Source: Peromyscus leucopus (taxonomy: Eukaryota; Chordata; Mammalia; Rodentia; Cricetidae). From it: a stretch of 64,000 nucleotides of DNA. The DNA lies in the NCBI RefSeq assembly GCF_004664715.2, contig NC_051072.1, positions 34,629,642 through 34,693,641 on the forward strand, written 5' to 3'. Below are positions 1-11,710 of this stretch, one piece after another. The notes under the pieces are model-generated. The model ran no database searches. It was not told the DNA's origin and saw only the letters and a list, made by a program, of their open reading frames with translations. Position 1 is the first letter of the stretch, and each line of letters opens with the position of its first letter. The translations under genes were made by a program, and so were the position numbers.

Positions 1-1320
1 ACATTTGCTCCCTTCTCCAGGGTAAGTTAGCTTTTTAGTCTGAATGGCAAAGCAGAGACATTTTACAAGTCAGTTCTGCATTTGCTGATCACCTACTCTG
101 TGGGAGGCGCTGGTCTATTTATCTCTTTCCACATTCTGTGTGTGTGCATGCACACCAACCCTCAGACACATGGGGAGCCCACCAGATGCCAACCCTAATG
201 AGGATCTGGCATAATCAATTATACACATTTCATAACAACGCTAATCCCTTCCTGATGGCTTCAACTAGTTGCTGAAGTCTGGAGGAGACAACCTTTGTGA
301 GAAATGTGGATAAAATTATATGTCGTGGGTAATTTTACTTACTGAATATTTTCCTGCTTGTGAGTTGAGAAAAAAAAAAAAAAAAGAAAGAAGAAGAAAA
401 CACAAATGAACGTTTCGGGAAGTGCCAGCCATGTAAGGCAGGGACTGATGGGAAGAGACCAGGAGTGGGTTTGTATTCACAAATGAGCAAAGCCCTACAG
501 AGTGGAGCTCTGGGTTAGCTGAGGGCCAGCACCATCCCCCTCCCTCCCCAGCTGACATGGGTGTAAATCAGACGCATGCCATTGCCCACTCTTCAAGTCA
601 TTTTGTTGGGGGTTTGGATTGGATTTGTAAGTGTCTCTTCCTTTTCCAAAAAGCAGAGCTTAGAACACAGGGGACATTTAAGACGCCAGGATGTGTTGCT
701 GACTTGTGGCCTCCACTGGGGCCTGTTGGACATCTTTAAGTATTTTCATGGGTGAATCTCATTATAGTCAAGCCATGCCACACATGTGTGTCTCCCTTGC
801 CTCAGGAGGGACCCAGGCCCTGCTGCTCATTATCACTAATGAAAACAGCTTCTTTGTTGATTTCCCATGGTCAAAGAACTCCACTAGACTATGACAATGA
901 AGTACAAAGGGTAGAGGCTTGGACCTCAGTCCTGCATGGAATCTTTGCCTCCTTCCACTTTTCCTTTTATCAGCAGAGCACACTGGAAAGCTTCTGTATG
1001 ATGCTGGATGGTGCTGTTCGTTCTCCTGGGTTCCAGTATAAGCCCAAGAAAACAGTTGGGTATAGTTATGTGTCAAGCATTCAGAACAGTGGCAGGCAGT
1101 CCAGAGACTCGATATTGGTTGAATGCGTGTATGCAGAATATGATGTTTAACAAGATTTCTGGTTTTGCCATTGGAGTTGCAGTCTGGGCGAGTTGAATGA
1201 TGTGGTTGACAGGGCATAGGAATGAAACCAGCCCTGAAAGACTCACCTTTCTCCCCACTGTCTCCCTATTCCTGCATCCACCCACCCCGGGCTTTGTTTA
1301 TTTGGATAAAACCTAAATAT
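1..1320. other. unique sequence, no gene seen
   Basis: No repeat family or exon is recognisable here. There is an A-rich run at 370-400 and a short alternating TG/CA patch near 138-153. Frames that stay open are short, overlap on both strands and have no recognisable domain. Confidence 0.6.
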
Positions 1321-1354
1321 CTGTACTTAGTCTAGTACGGATTCCTCTCTTGAG

Positions 1355-1465
1355 TTTAATATGCAAATTCTGTGTGATAAGTTGCCTGCCCTGGCTTTAG
1401 ATAGCCAGATTTTCTCTAATAAAATCTGCCTCTGGGAATAACATAAAAGTCAATCACACCTCGAT
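1355..1465. promoter_or_regulatory. octamer and GATA motif cluster (candidate element)
   Basis: A perfect POU octamer ATGCAAAT lies at 1361-1368. A TGATAAG GATA-type site follows at 1375-1381, with AGATAG and CGATAAG motifs in the next 80 bases. The stretch has no repeat signature. That these motifs work as an enhancer is inference; motif clusters also occur by chance. Confidence 0.25.
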
Positions 1466-1469
1466 AAGA

Positions 1470-2590
1470 GTTACTGTCTCTTCTGTAAATCTGAAAACTC
1501 CCAGAGCAAAGCAGTGGCTTCTCTTGACTGTATCCAATTACTAGGATGAACCAAAAGCTACCATTGCTGTCTAAGGTGACTGTGATTCAGGAGATTGGCT
1601 CCTTCCTAAACCCTTCTCTAAACCAGTTTCTAGCACAGGAAATATGATTGGCATCTTCTACTGAGGGTCACCCATGCTTCTGCCTCATCTTAAGATGTGA
1701 TCTCAAGATGTGGTTCTGAAGGTGGCCTCAGTTTTCCTAAAATACAGCATCACTTATGAACATATCAGACTTCTATCAACAAGAAAAACTTGGGAAAATA
1801 TCTGTTGCATAGCCAAGCGAGGCCAGGGATGAGCAAGAAACATGAAGGAGATTTTGCTAAGTAGAAGGTTTGCCAAATGTCCATTGAAGACTATCCATGT
1901 CCTAGACACTCTGCCAAGAAGAGTATCTAGGATACAGGATTTGCCTGAGAATATTCTTTATTAGGAGGCCTATATTCATCCAGTTCAGGACTTCAAGACC
2001 TAGATGGTTTGTGCTTCTGTCTGCCCAGTCAATGAACATGACTCACCTACCACCAATAGAAAGAGAAACCACTTAGCTGAACAGAGACCTGAAGGTTCTG
2101 CTTGGGCAGCAATATCTACCCTGTTTTACAGCTATGAGTTGACCTGGTTCTGTGCTTCCAGTTCAGCACTGGCAGCATTTATTTGGGATAATATCTACAG
2201 AAGAAAGCCTTCAATGAAGAGTTGGGGGGACAAGGTGGGTGAAGGGCTGGAGGGGAGAGGGCAGAGTTCCAAGAGCAAAGGAAAATTTTGTAAGAGGCAG
2301 TACAGGAACTGGCTTGGTGCATTGGGCAAGGCTGGCACAGACTTCCCTTGAAAGCAATAGCAACACATGAAGAGTAAATTACAGAGTACTCAAGGCCTCA
2401 ACCCCTACAAGAAGCAATGTACTGGCACCATGACCCTTTTATAGTAGACATTTTGGGCCTTGTGGGTATATCAGATTAAACAGACAGGGTTGAATTCTGT
2501 CATTGTCACTATAGTCAAAAGTAATTTGAATAAACTAGAAATACTAAAGGGAAAATAAAGTGAATTCCCAGAAAAATAACCACATCTATT
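1470..2590. other. unique or unassigned sequence
   Basis: No coding feature is recognisable. Around 2430-2530 a short stretch faintly resembles an old hAT-type transposon, but it is too decayed to call. The open frame at 2004-2351 (115 codons) has no recognisable domain. Confidence 0.5.
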
Positions 2591-2599
2591 ATTAATGCC

Positions 2600-2790
2600 C
2601 AGTGGGTGAATTATTTCAGTGATTTACTGTTGCTCATATGGATGCAGATATTTACCCATGCAATGGTAATTAATAGCATTGTCTACAGACATTTACCTCT
2701 ACAGATGTAAACAATGAGAATTTCCCAGAGCTTCTCATCAGTCACAGATCACCATCTCTTTCTTGATAAAGAAAATGAACAAAGGCGCTA
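2600..2790. promoter_or_regulatory. homeobox, FOX and SOX motif cluster (candidate element)
   Basis: AT-rich unique stretch with TAATTAAT at 2667-2674, a forkhead-type TGTAAACA at 2706-2713 followed directly by a SOX-like AACAATG, and a SOX/TCF-like GAACAAAGG at 2777-2785. This is typical content for a developmental enhancer. Function is inferred from motifs only. Confidence 0.25.
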
Positions 2791-3339
2791 TCACACACAA
2801 TCATTATGTCCATTCTTGAGGGAACTGCCATTGTCCTCTCTGACAAGCTGAAGTTGATTCTGTGTCAGGATGAAGTGATCATGTGTCTTCCCAGGGCTGC
2901 TACTATGTAGTGAAACATCCAACCAAGAGAAAAAGCTTGGAGCTACCGATGACTTCGCTTCCTCTCCAAGCTTTTCAGGTTTCATTCAGAAGTCACAGGA
3001 GTTGGAAATTTGGAAAGAAACACCCAACAATTCTATTGCAGGTGGAGGGCACAAGACCATACATTCTGCTAAACAGTCCAACCCTGCCAAGTGGCGAAGC
3101 ATATGGGCCTACAATAGTATGGATCGTAGTAGGGTACGCTCCCCACTGCACAGGACATGTGGAGCTTGTGGTAGCAACAGTAATATTAGAGCCTGGGGGG
3201 TTTCCAAGTGTCTGAGGAGACCAAAGCCCTGGAGTCCGGGATGGTTAATGGAGAAGCAATGTAAAAATGCAAGGAATGTTCTAACAACATAGCTTAGACT
3301 TGGGGTTCTGGTTGCGCCGTGAAGATGGGAGGCAGTGAT

Positions 3340-3490
3340 GTAAAGAGGCTGGGGTGCAGGGTACATGGTGTGAAAATGATGTGAGCTCCCTTGGGCTTGA
3401 CTTGGGCCAGTCTGGCTCAAGGTGGAATGGTTACTGTGGAGAGCTGTGTCTGGCACCTAGCAGCTCCTCAGTGAGCATCTGCTGAAGCGA
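3340..3490 (+). mobile_element. possible MIR/L2 3' end relic
   Basis: The stretch near 3449-3480 matches the typical ancient SINE/LINE end pattern (tctggcacctagcag followed by a ctcagtgagcat-like motif). It is heavily diverged, so the family assignment is weak. Confidence 0.3.
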
Positions 3491-3916
3491 CAATACCAGC
3501 TAGATGCTGCCTCATTGGCTGCCTCAGCGACCCCTGCATCCCACACTCTCTTTGCATCAAGCTTCTCTCCAGAGCTCTTTTCACCCGGGGTCTTGTGGTC
3601 CCCACGCCTTCCCTTTGCTGTTTAGTTCTGTCTAGCCAATGTATGCGTTTCCTCGGGAACGTTTTGACTTCACATGGGAACTCTTGGTGTCATTCTTGTC
3701 GCCTGCCCCAGACTTCCCACACAAGCCTGAAGGAGAAGGAATGTTGAAGGCTTTGGTCTGCCCCCTTCATACTGAATGAATAGAGCTACAAATACTCCAC
3801 ACAACTGGACACTGAGTGTGAGCGGCTGCACTGCCTTTTGCCCAGCCTGAGAGACATTTCCACCTGAGGTGGATCAGAGCTCCACGAGATCAAGCAGCTG
3901 CATTATGTAAAAGTTA

Positions 3917-4071
3917 TTTTTTGTTTGTTTGTTTGTTTTCAAAACAGGGTCTCTCTATGTGGTCATGGCTGTCCCAGAACTCACTCTGTACACTAGGCTG
4001 GCCTTGAACTCAGAGATCCACCTGCTCTGTCTCCAGAGTGCTAAGATTAAAGGTGTGCACCACTGCACGCC
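3917..4071 (-). mobile_element. B1 SINE
   Basis: Reads antisense: a T-rich/GTTT tail, then the complement of the B1 tail, the TGGCCTTGAACTC core and the AAGATTAAAGGTGTGCACCAC head. It is moderately diverged from the consensus. B1 is a 7SL-derived SINE with an internal RNA polymerase III promoter. Confidence 0.9.
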
Positions 4072-4259
4072 TTTTATGTAGCATGCCCAGCTACACTAAA
4101 GATGCTTTAAAGCAGGAAATTAGAATTATACTAAAATGGTGCATCCACACTAGGACTTGAGGATAGGGCTATAAATATGGATATACTGATTAATCTGCCC
4201 TGTAGTGTATCTTTTTGCTTACCATATTAGTAAAAAGTTTTCCCTATAAATGTAGCCAA

Positions 4260-4296
4260 TATCATAGATAGACAGACAGGTAGGCAGACAGAAACA
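4260..4296. repeat. short GACA/GATA-type simple repeat
   Basis: Imperfect GATA, GACA and GGCA tetranucleotide units in a row, at the edge of the ancient LTR-like repeat that follows. Confidence 0.6.
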
Positions 4297-4297
4297 C

Positions 4298-4806
4298 AAG
4301 AGGAGATTTGTTATGAGAATTGGCTTACCTAACTATGGAGACTGAGAAGTCCCACAATAGCTGTCTGCAAGATGGAGGATCCGGGAAGCCGATGGCAGAA
4401 CTCAGGTTTGTCCAAAGACTGGAGAACCAGGGAAGCTGGTAGCATCAGCTCAAGGCAGAAGGTCTGAGACATTTCAGGGCATTGATGTGAGTTCCAGCGT
4501 TTGAAAGGCCCAAAAATGTGGAGTTCCGGTGTCTGACAAGAGGAAACAGATATCTTGGCGCCAGCAGAGACAGAGAACTTGCCTGACTCCTTCCTTTTTG
4601 TTCCATCCAGGCCCTCGGCAGATTGGCTGTTGCCTGCCTTTGCAGGGAGAAGGAAAGTCTCTCTTAGCAAACCCAGTCACTCGTATGTCAGTATCTCCTA
4701 GAAACATCCTCACATACATACCCAGACTCGGTGCGGTACCAACTCTCCTGGTACTCCTTACGCCAGTCAAGATGAACACCAACCATTTCCCCATCATGAT
4801 AAGCAG
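4298..4806 (-). mobile_element. ancient mammalian LTR-like repeat
   Basis: Several landmarks fit a common mammalian repeat that ends in a TG...CA type LTR: a TTATGAGAATTGGCTTAC start, a TATGGAGACTGAGAAGTCCC block, TTTTTGTTCCATCCAGGCC, the run TCCTAGAAACATCCTCACA, and the end CAAGATGAACACCAACCAT. I believe it is a MaLR/ERVL-type LTR in reverse orientation, but cannot name the family. No viral gene is present. Confidence 0.5.
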
Positions 4807-4809
4807 CTT

Positions 4810-5590
4810 TTGAAACAGCAATGAGTGAGTGGCCAGCACTCAAAGGAGAGACGATTTCCCAGGTTGATGACAGCTGGGGCAGAATCGCAGCTGAGTTGTA
4901 TTGTTGGATTTCTTCTCTGGTGGGACTGTGTATCAGTCTCCATTTAGTCCTGATTCTCCTCCATCCAAGTCTAAGGTCCTTGTCATCTGCTGTACTGGCT
5001 TGCCGTCTGCCTGGTGTTCACTGCTCTGCCTGGTTCCTGTGAGGAGGGTGGGGCCTGTGAACTAAATGACTAAGAGCTATCCAAGTAGGTTGAGCAGGGG
5101 GGCTGGCAGTAAAAAAAACTGAGACAGTGAGGACACCCTAAGGTGCAGACTGTCATGTGACCTTCCAGAGGAAATGGCACCACAGAGTAGATGTACTGAA
5201 GGTACCATCCACATGAAGGGGCCAGCTTGGGATGGCAGGCTATTCTGTCTTGTAAGCAATCTCAAGGTACACACACTCTAGATGTGGGCATTGGATGGGG
5301 AAAGAAAGGCAGCCAAGTGCATGTTTTTTTTCTGCTAAAACCCATGCCCTGGCTTGGTTAGATGAACTTGTGGCTACAGATGGTACCAAGGGTTCTACCC
5401 ACCTGGCTATGGCAGGGAATCCCTGCTCCTGCTGGGCAAGCTGGGGAGGAGGGGTGGGAACAGCTAAGCAGAGTCTGCATAAGTATTTTATCCAGTCACA
5501 GCTGAAGACTTTCGTCCCCTCTCTCAGCGACACTCAAATTTTAGAGTCCCTTCATATGCTCAGAGGACCTTGCTGAGATGCGGATTCTAA
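4810..5590. other. unique sequence, no gene seen
   Basis: No recognised repeat. Overlapping open frames of 65-97 codons on both strands have no recognisable domain and no convincing exon structure. Confidence 0.5.
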
Positions 5591-5599
5591 CTTAGTGTT

Positions 5600-5880
5600 T
5601 CGGGGCTGGTCTTTGAAATGCTGTATTTCCAATCAGCTCCAGGTGATGCTCAGGGACAGGCCACACATTGTAATAGCAAGCTGCCTCCGAGTACCCTGTC
5701 ATGAGATGAGTGGATAGTAGCATCAGCTGGGCAGTGTTTCCCAGCTGCCAATACCCAGTCTGCATGCCCAGAGTTTCTGATTTAATTGATTTAAGGGTTG
5801 GGATGTGCGTTGGCATTTCTTTTTTAACTTCTAGATTATTCTAATGTGTCTTTAGGGTGAACGAACAACATTGCACTTGG
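5600..5880 (-). mobile_element. MER5-like hAT transposon relic
   Basis: Contains CCCAGAGTTTCTGATTTAAT (near 5768) and a downstream GCATTTCTTTTTTAACTTCTAG block, which resemble the MER5A signature (CAGAGATTCTGATTCAG... and GCATTTCTAACAAGTTCCCAG). Non-autonomous and heavily decayed. The outer limits are approximate. Confidence 0.45.
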
Positions 5881-5991
5881 TGGCATTCTCAGGGTTAAAC
5901 TTCAACTCTCAGACTCTGCCATAGATAGACACTCATCCTGGGCCTCCTGTTAGTCATTCTCTCTGCCTCTCCTAGCCTACCTCCCTTAGCG

Positions 5992-6212
5992 CGGTGGTTC
6001 TCAACCTGCGGGTCGAAACCCTTTGGGGATCCAACAACCCTTGCACAGGGGTTGTCTAAGACCTTGAGAAACACAGATATTTACATTACGATTCATAACA
6101 GTAGCAAATTACAGTTATAAAGTAGCAATGAAAATAATGTTATGGTTGGGGTCACCACAGCATGAGGAACTGTATTAAAGGGTCACAGCATGAGACAGGT
6201 TGGGAACCACTG
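5992..6212 (+). mobile_element. URR1-type hAT DNA transposon
   Basis: Starts with terminal inverted repeat CGGTGGTTCTCAACC and ends with GGTTGGGAACCACTG; the interior has the TTACATTACGATTCATAACA and GGTCACCACAGCATGAGGAA blocks typical of rodent URR1. The flanking 8-mers CCTTAGCG and CTTTGGTG match at 5 of 8 positions, with CpG/TpG type differences, so they fit a decayed 8-bp target duplication. Non-autonomous: no transposase. Confidence 0.85.
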
Positions 6213-6414
6213 CTTTGGTGCACTGAGGGGAAGACACACAGAAGGGTGTGTCTCACTCTGCTCCTTCACCATGTACACATATCTTTTCTCTTCCTTGGCC
6301 TCAAGACTTGCATCCCATCTCTTAGTGGGGAGGCCACTTATTGGAATATTTTACAGAGAGATATGATGAAAACCATCCATTCCCAACACCTCATATTGTG
6401 ACCCACTTCAGTCC

Positions 6415-6750
6415 TGTGTTAATGAGTTTTTATTTCTGTGGAATTGCCATGACCACGGCAATTCTTATAAATTTAATTGGGGCGGCTCTCTTACAGTTTC
6501 AGAGGTTCAGTCCATTATCATCATGACAGGGAGCGTGGCGGCATTCAGGCTGACATGATGTTGAAATAGCTGAGGGTCCTACATTTTACAGGCAACAGGA
6601 AGTCGACTGAGACACTGGGCAGCATCCTGAACATAGGAAACTTCAAAGCCTGTCCCCACGGTGACACACTTCCTCTAATGAAGCTATACTCACTCCACCA
6701 AAGCCACATCCTATGAGATTATGAGAGCCAACTACATTCAAACTACCACA
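6415..6750 (-). mobile_element. MaLR (MT-type) solo LTR
   Basis: Bounded TGTGTTA...ACCACA. On the minus strand it reads as a rodent MaLR LTR: TGTGGTAGTTTGAATG start, a GGAAGTGTGTCACCGTGGGG block, ATGATGATAATGGACTGAAC, and an AATTAAAT/AATAAA region near the end. A clear 5-bp target duplication was not found. The exact MT/ORR subfamily is uncertain. Confidence 0.75.
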
Positions 6751-6754
6751 TTCT

Positions 6755-7440
6755 CCAAGACATGGGGATCTGTTTCCCAGAAACTACCAAAAATTAGCAA
6801 TCTTAGAGCACAGGTAGCATGAAGAGTAGAGTTTTCTGAGGCTGAAAGAGAGAGGTACCCAATACTTGGGCCACTCTGGTCTCAAACTCCCACCCTCTAC
6901 CTCTGCGGGCCCTTCAGAACCTTCTGGGGAGGAGGCCAGACATTGGCTGGTTTTCTGGATTAGGAACAGGTTGGCCTCTCCCCATGTGACTCTTGGAGAA
7001 ATAGAAATAAGACCTGCCACTTCTTGGTGCCCAGAGAAGCTCACAGCCTCCGAGTCACAGAAATACTGCTTTTTTTCTTGGCCGGGGAGAACAAGGTGGT
7101 GTGGGACTTGGCTTACTAAAACATTCCTGTCATCTACTGCACATTTTCTATTACTATTCTTCACTCCTTTTGTTCAAAGTCTTCCATCTCCCAGCCAGAA
7201 CGTGAGGATTCCAATGCCTAGAAACTGAAACAAATTTAAGTGAGTGAAAAAATGAATTCATGAATAGATGTCATCAAACGGATGGCCACAATTTAAATGT
7301 GTGTCCCTGCAAATGATCCAGTGAGTGACCATTCAACTGGACAGTGGAGATAAAATAGTAACTACAATGGCATGGTTTTTCCTGCCTCACAGCTTACAGT
7401 TCAAGTCAGTTAGGGAGAGCTACTTTGCATGCTTTAGGAG
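6755..7440. other. unique sequence, no gene seen
   Basis: No repeat recognised. Complementary open frames of about 120 codons on both strands (6784-7228) look like chance frames; neither shows a known domain or splice context. Confidence 0.5.
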
Positions 7441-7452
7441 ACCAAAGCCTTC

Positions 7453-7819
7453 TGTGGGATGGTCTTTCTGTACGTTGTGAATATGTGTTGCTCTCATTGG
7501 TTGATCAATAAAGCTGCTTTGGCCAATAGCCAGGCAGAATAAGGTCAGGTGTTACAATCAAACTGGAGATGAAGAGGGACGGAGTCGGAGCAGACACCAG
7601 CCAGCCACCAAGGAGGCAAGATATGTAAAAAATGAGATAACAAGCCATGAAGCACATGACAAAGCATAGATTTAAAAAAATGGGTTAATTTAAATGTAAG
7701 AGCTAACTAGTAATAAGCCTGAGCCATAGGCCAAACACTTATAATTAATATAAGCCTCTGAATGATTATTTAGAAATGGCTGTGGGATGGCGTGGGACAG
7801 AGAAAAGCCTCTGTTTACA
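7453..7819 (+). mobile_element. rodent ERV solo LTR
   Basis: TG...ACA-bounded element with an ATTGGTTGATCAATAAAG start region, the ATGGGTTAATTTAAATGTAA block and ATTAATATAAGCCTCTG near the end, all typical of a common rodent ERVK-like LTR group. AAAGCCT occurs on both sides (7444-7450 and 7820-7826), a likely target duplication with two extra bases at the left edge. No internal viral sequence. Confidence 0.7.
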
Positions 7820-7829
7820 AAAGCCTGTG

Positions 7830-9135
7830 TCCCTGAAGGAAGTAATGTGTGGATAAGAGCTCACCAATAGGAAGAATGCACAGGCTGGTGCCCACTGAAA
7901 GAGTACTGGGCAGTTCCACCTCTGGGTCTGTAATCTGGAGTGAGGACTGTAAGGGCAGATGGAGGAGGCAGAGGATAGCCCTGGTACCAATGTCTGTTAT
8001 TCCAATATATGGGAAAGAGCATTTGACCCAGAATTGTAAGATTATCCAAGTTTGGGTCCACTCATTCTTATTGCATGTCTTTGGGGTGAACAGTTTGCGG
8101 GGAGCACTACGACAGATTCGCTTCTACATTACAGCAGAACAGTCCTCTTCTAGAGGCTCCCTGAGGAAAAAAAATACTAAGAGTTAAATGTTTTTGAGTC
8201 TTGGAGTCTTTGAAAACATCATTAGTCTGTCTACATCCCACCCACAGAGAAATAACTCACAGCTTAAAGAGTGGCAGGGGGAATTGAAAATGGTGAAACA
8301 AAGAGCAAAATAATTGTTATAAGTCTATTACTACATAGAAATGTCAGCAGTAATCCTCCACAGTTCTCCAGTCCTGAAAAGAAAACTCAGATACTCTAAT
8401 AGAGAAGGACAGAAGACAAGGAGGATGGAAATGGGAGGAAGCAAAGTCAGGCAGAGAATTACATGGTTAAAATGTACCGCCTCTGTGTTATAAGGAATTG
8501 CTTCATTTTTGCCCAGTTCCCAATGCACCCAGTTTCTAGCACATTCTGTTACCATGCCCATCCCACCTTTTCTATTGTATATAGACTGCTTTTCCTTGAG
8601 GGAAGGTCTTATCTTGTCCTCCATCTCTGTTGCTCTGAACCCTCACTCTAACACCCCGAGAGTCCATCCTTCTTCGTTTTCTGCATAGGCCATTTGCTCC
8701 AGAGACAGCCACCAGTCTGCTTGCTTCCCTGTCTCTTTGGATACTTCACCCCCATTTTACCTACCTTTGGCATATTTGGAACTCCAATTAGTTTTACATT
8801 GAGTTTCTTTAGTTTATTGTTATTGTATTTTTTGTATTGTATTTTTCCAAGCTCATCTTTGAATTCTCCTTTCTGGAAACTTCCATTCAATTCCATTATT
8901 GATTTTTAAATTTCAGCTATTTAGGGCTTTTCCTAGTTTTTAAAACTACATCCTATTATAGACACAGTATTTTTTTTTTTTATTTCTCTGTGAAAATTAA
9001 TCAAAGCACTTTAAAACAGACATTTTACTTTGTATCTGGTTCTTGGTGTTTTTTTATTTCCTCCGTTTTATCATTGATATTTTCCATCTATTATTACTGC
9101 AGACCTCATTTTAAAGGTTTAGAGATTGTTAATAT
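7830..9135. other. unassigned sequence; possible old LINE relic at 8640-8990
   Basis: No gene recognised. On the minus strand 8648-8896 an 82-codon frame is rich in Lys and includes LKKLNVKLIGVP, which faintly recalls an L1 or HAL1 ORF1 coiled-coil/RRM junction. The rest does not match, so this stays a guess. A T-run lies at 8969-8980. Confidence 0.3.
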
Positions 9136-9140
9136 TTCAG

Positions 9141-9335
9141 GGGCCAGTGAGATGGCTCAGTTGATCAAGGTGTTTGCTTGGTCAAGCCTGGTAACTTGAG
9201 TTCAATACCCAGAATCCACGTGGTGGAAGGAGAGAACCCACTCACACAAGGTGTACTCTGATCTCCACATGTGAATCATGGCAGATGGGTACACGCACAC
9301 TAAATGAATAAATATTTAAAAAATAAAATGATAAA
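9141..9335 (+). mobile_element. B3 SINE
   Basis: Head GGGCCAGTGAGATGGCTCAG with a tRNA-derived box, the ACGTGGTGGAAGGAGAGAAC block and CTCTGATCTCCACATGTG, ending in an AT-rich tail with AAATAAATG units. These are B3 family diagnostics. Confidence 0.85.
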
Positions 9336-9384
9336 ACATGAAGATACAATAAAAACATTTGAAGGAAAATATTAATTCAACTAG

Positions 9385-10420
9385 AGGTGGGAAAACTGGA
9401 TACCTTCATGCTGAAGGAGGAAACTAGATCCATATCTGTCTTCTGCACACAGATCAACTCCAAATAGATTCAAGACCTCATGGGCCTGAAACTCTAAAAC
9501 TGCTGGAGGAAAAATAAAGAAAACACTTCGAGATAGAGTTATAGGCAAGGACTTTCCGGATAGGACTCCAGACACTCAGAGAATAAGGGCAGTGGTTGAC
9601 AAATGAGACCTCATGAAATGAAAAAGATTCCTGACAGCAAAGGAAACAGTTAATTGAGTCGAGAGACAGCCTGCAAAATGGGAGAAAATCTTTGCCAACT
9701 ATACTTCTGACAGAGGATTAATATACCGACGATAGAAAGAACAAAAACAAGTAAACAACCTGATTCAAACATTGGGATAGTGAACTGAACAGACAGTTCT
9801 CAAATGTCTAATAAATATGTTTATTTAAATGTCTGCCATTCTTAGTCATCAGGGGAATGCAAGTTAAAACTGCTTTGAGATTCCATTTTGTCCCAGCCAG
9901 AATGGCTATCGTCAAGAAAACCAGTGTCAACAAACACTGGTGAGGACATGTAGAAAGAGGAATCGGCTTCTGTTGGTAGGACTGCAAGCCGGTGCCATCA
10001 CTAGAGAACTCAGGGTGCAGGACCCTCAAAAACTGAAAATAGATTGGCCTCATGGCCAGTTCTACCACTCCTGGCCATACACCTAAGGCCTCTCTATCCT
10101 GCCACAGAGATACTTGTGCATACAGGTTTATTATTTCTCTGTTCACAATAGGAAGAAAATAGAATCAGCCTAGGTTTCTAAGAATTGGTGAATGGAAAAA
10201 AGAAAATGTGGACATATATACAATAAAATTTCATTCAGCCTGTAAAGAAAAATGGAAATTATGAAAATATTTAGGAAAATGGATAGAACTGGAAAATATA
10301 CTAAGTGAGGTGACTCGGGCTCAGAAAGACGAATACCACAAATTTTCTCTCGTATGTGAACCCTAGCCTCGTGTATATTTATGGAGGAGTGTGGGGGTAG
10401 AGTTCAAGAAATTGGAAAGG
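9385..10420 (+). mobile_element. old L1: ORF2 3' end and 3' UTR
   Basis: Matches the end of L1 ORF2 in order: AAAACTGGATA, CTAGATCCATATCTGTC, TGAGACCTCATGAAATG, AATGGGAGAAAATCTTTGCC, TGCAAGTTAAAACTGC, and the GCTCAGAAAGACGAATACC/TTTTCTCTCGTATGTG motif near the UTR. Many stops and frameshifts, so dead. It is followed by a poly-A-like run at 10519-10532. Confidence 0.85.
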
Positions 10421-10619
10421 GGCCATGAGATGCTATGCCCAAATTCACAAATATACCAAGCTGGCTTTAGAGGTGGAATTGGCTCACTCCCCCTCTAAAC
10501 CCAGACATATTGCTTTTAAAAAAAAAAAAAACTGGTTAAGAAATTCTTGTGTCCCAAATCAGAAGAGCCCTCTGGTGTGGGACAGAGAAAAACCAATATT
10601 TTTATTTAAAACAGGTTGA

Positions 10620-11710
10620 TTATAAATGTGATCTCTTTCTAAAAAAGAAAAGGGGATATGATATAGATACATAGGAGGATATGGAGATGATAAGATAAAA
10701 GGGTAGATTAATGAACCTACTTTTAAAGAATAACTTGTTTAAAATGTTTTACATTGGTATAGATTTTAGTTTATGTTATAAAATGTTTTACATAGTTAAT
10801 TTTAGTTTATTGATACACTTGAAGTTATTTTTTATACTGTATATATATATATATATATTTCTATTGTTTGAGGTATTATGTTTATGTAACTCATTTAAAA
10901 TTGTAATGGATAATTAAAAAATAGATTAATAATTAGTCATCTATGATAATCATATTGTAGCCATGTTAGTTAAGTCTTCTAGGTATTCATAGATATATTT
11001 CAGATAGATAGGTAATCTTCAAACACTTCATAGACCTAGAGAATATGGCATTTAAATAACATAAAATTCTGTTGACATGAGACACAATTGCTCCTGGCTG
11101 CACCAATTGATCCCGAGAGAATGTTGGGCTTCTAAGACATTTCCATTTGGAAATTTGTCTTTTTGGCACAAAATGGCCTACTGGGCAAAGAACTGCCCTT
11201 GCCTTGATGGCTGACAGTACAAATATAATGCTGTCCTTTCTGGACAAGCAGGACACAAGGAAAGCGACCATTGTACTCTGCCAAGACAGGGTAAGATGGT
11301 CTCTCAGAATTCCTGCTTCTAAAAATGGTCTGTCAGTTACTCTAGGCCTGTAGCCAATTTAAATGCACCAACAATGCTGAGAAACATTAGGTGACTGTCC
11401 AGGCTGCCAGCTGTCTTGGTCTACTTTTGCAAGATTCCCGAAAGTTGCTTGCATCCATTTACCATTTCTCAGGTACCATTATGTTCCTTCTCAGGTCTTT
11501 GATGTGGTTGAAAACTAGATAGTTGTAATTTCCTCAGTTATGATAAAAGATAAGTTAGATATAAAACTTTAAGCTCACAAATATAAGATAGATAGGACAT
11601 CTTCTTTAATATTGTAACTATAATTCTTGCTCGGTAATTGTTTTGTTATATGTAATTTTACCATGTTAAAGTTAAAACCTTCCTTTTTAAAAAAAGAAAA
11701 AAAGGGGAAG
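10620..11710 (+). mobile_element. non-autonomous ERV internal region with polypurine tract
   Basis: AT-rich internal sequence with no recognisable gag, pol or env frame. It ends in a purine run (AAAAAAAGAAAAAAAGGGG, then AAG) at about 11689-11710, directly before the TG of the LTR. That is the position of a retroviral polypurine tract, the plus-strand primer. An alternating AT run lies at 10839-10858. The 5' boundary is uncertain and no 5' LTR or primer-binding site was found. Confidence 0.55.

Noticed and set aside
2430..2530. hAT-type transposon fragment
   Set aside because: Only faint similarity over about 100 bp, without terminal repeats.
8648..8896. L1/HAL1 ORF1 fragment on the minus strand
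   Set aside because: One short protein motif is suggestive but the flanks do not follow ORF1 order.
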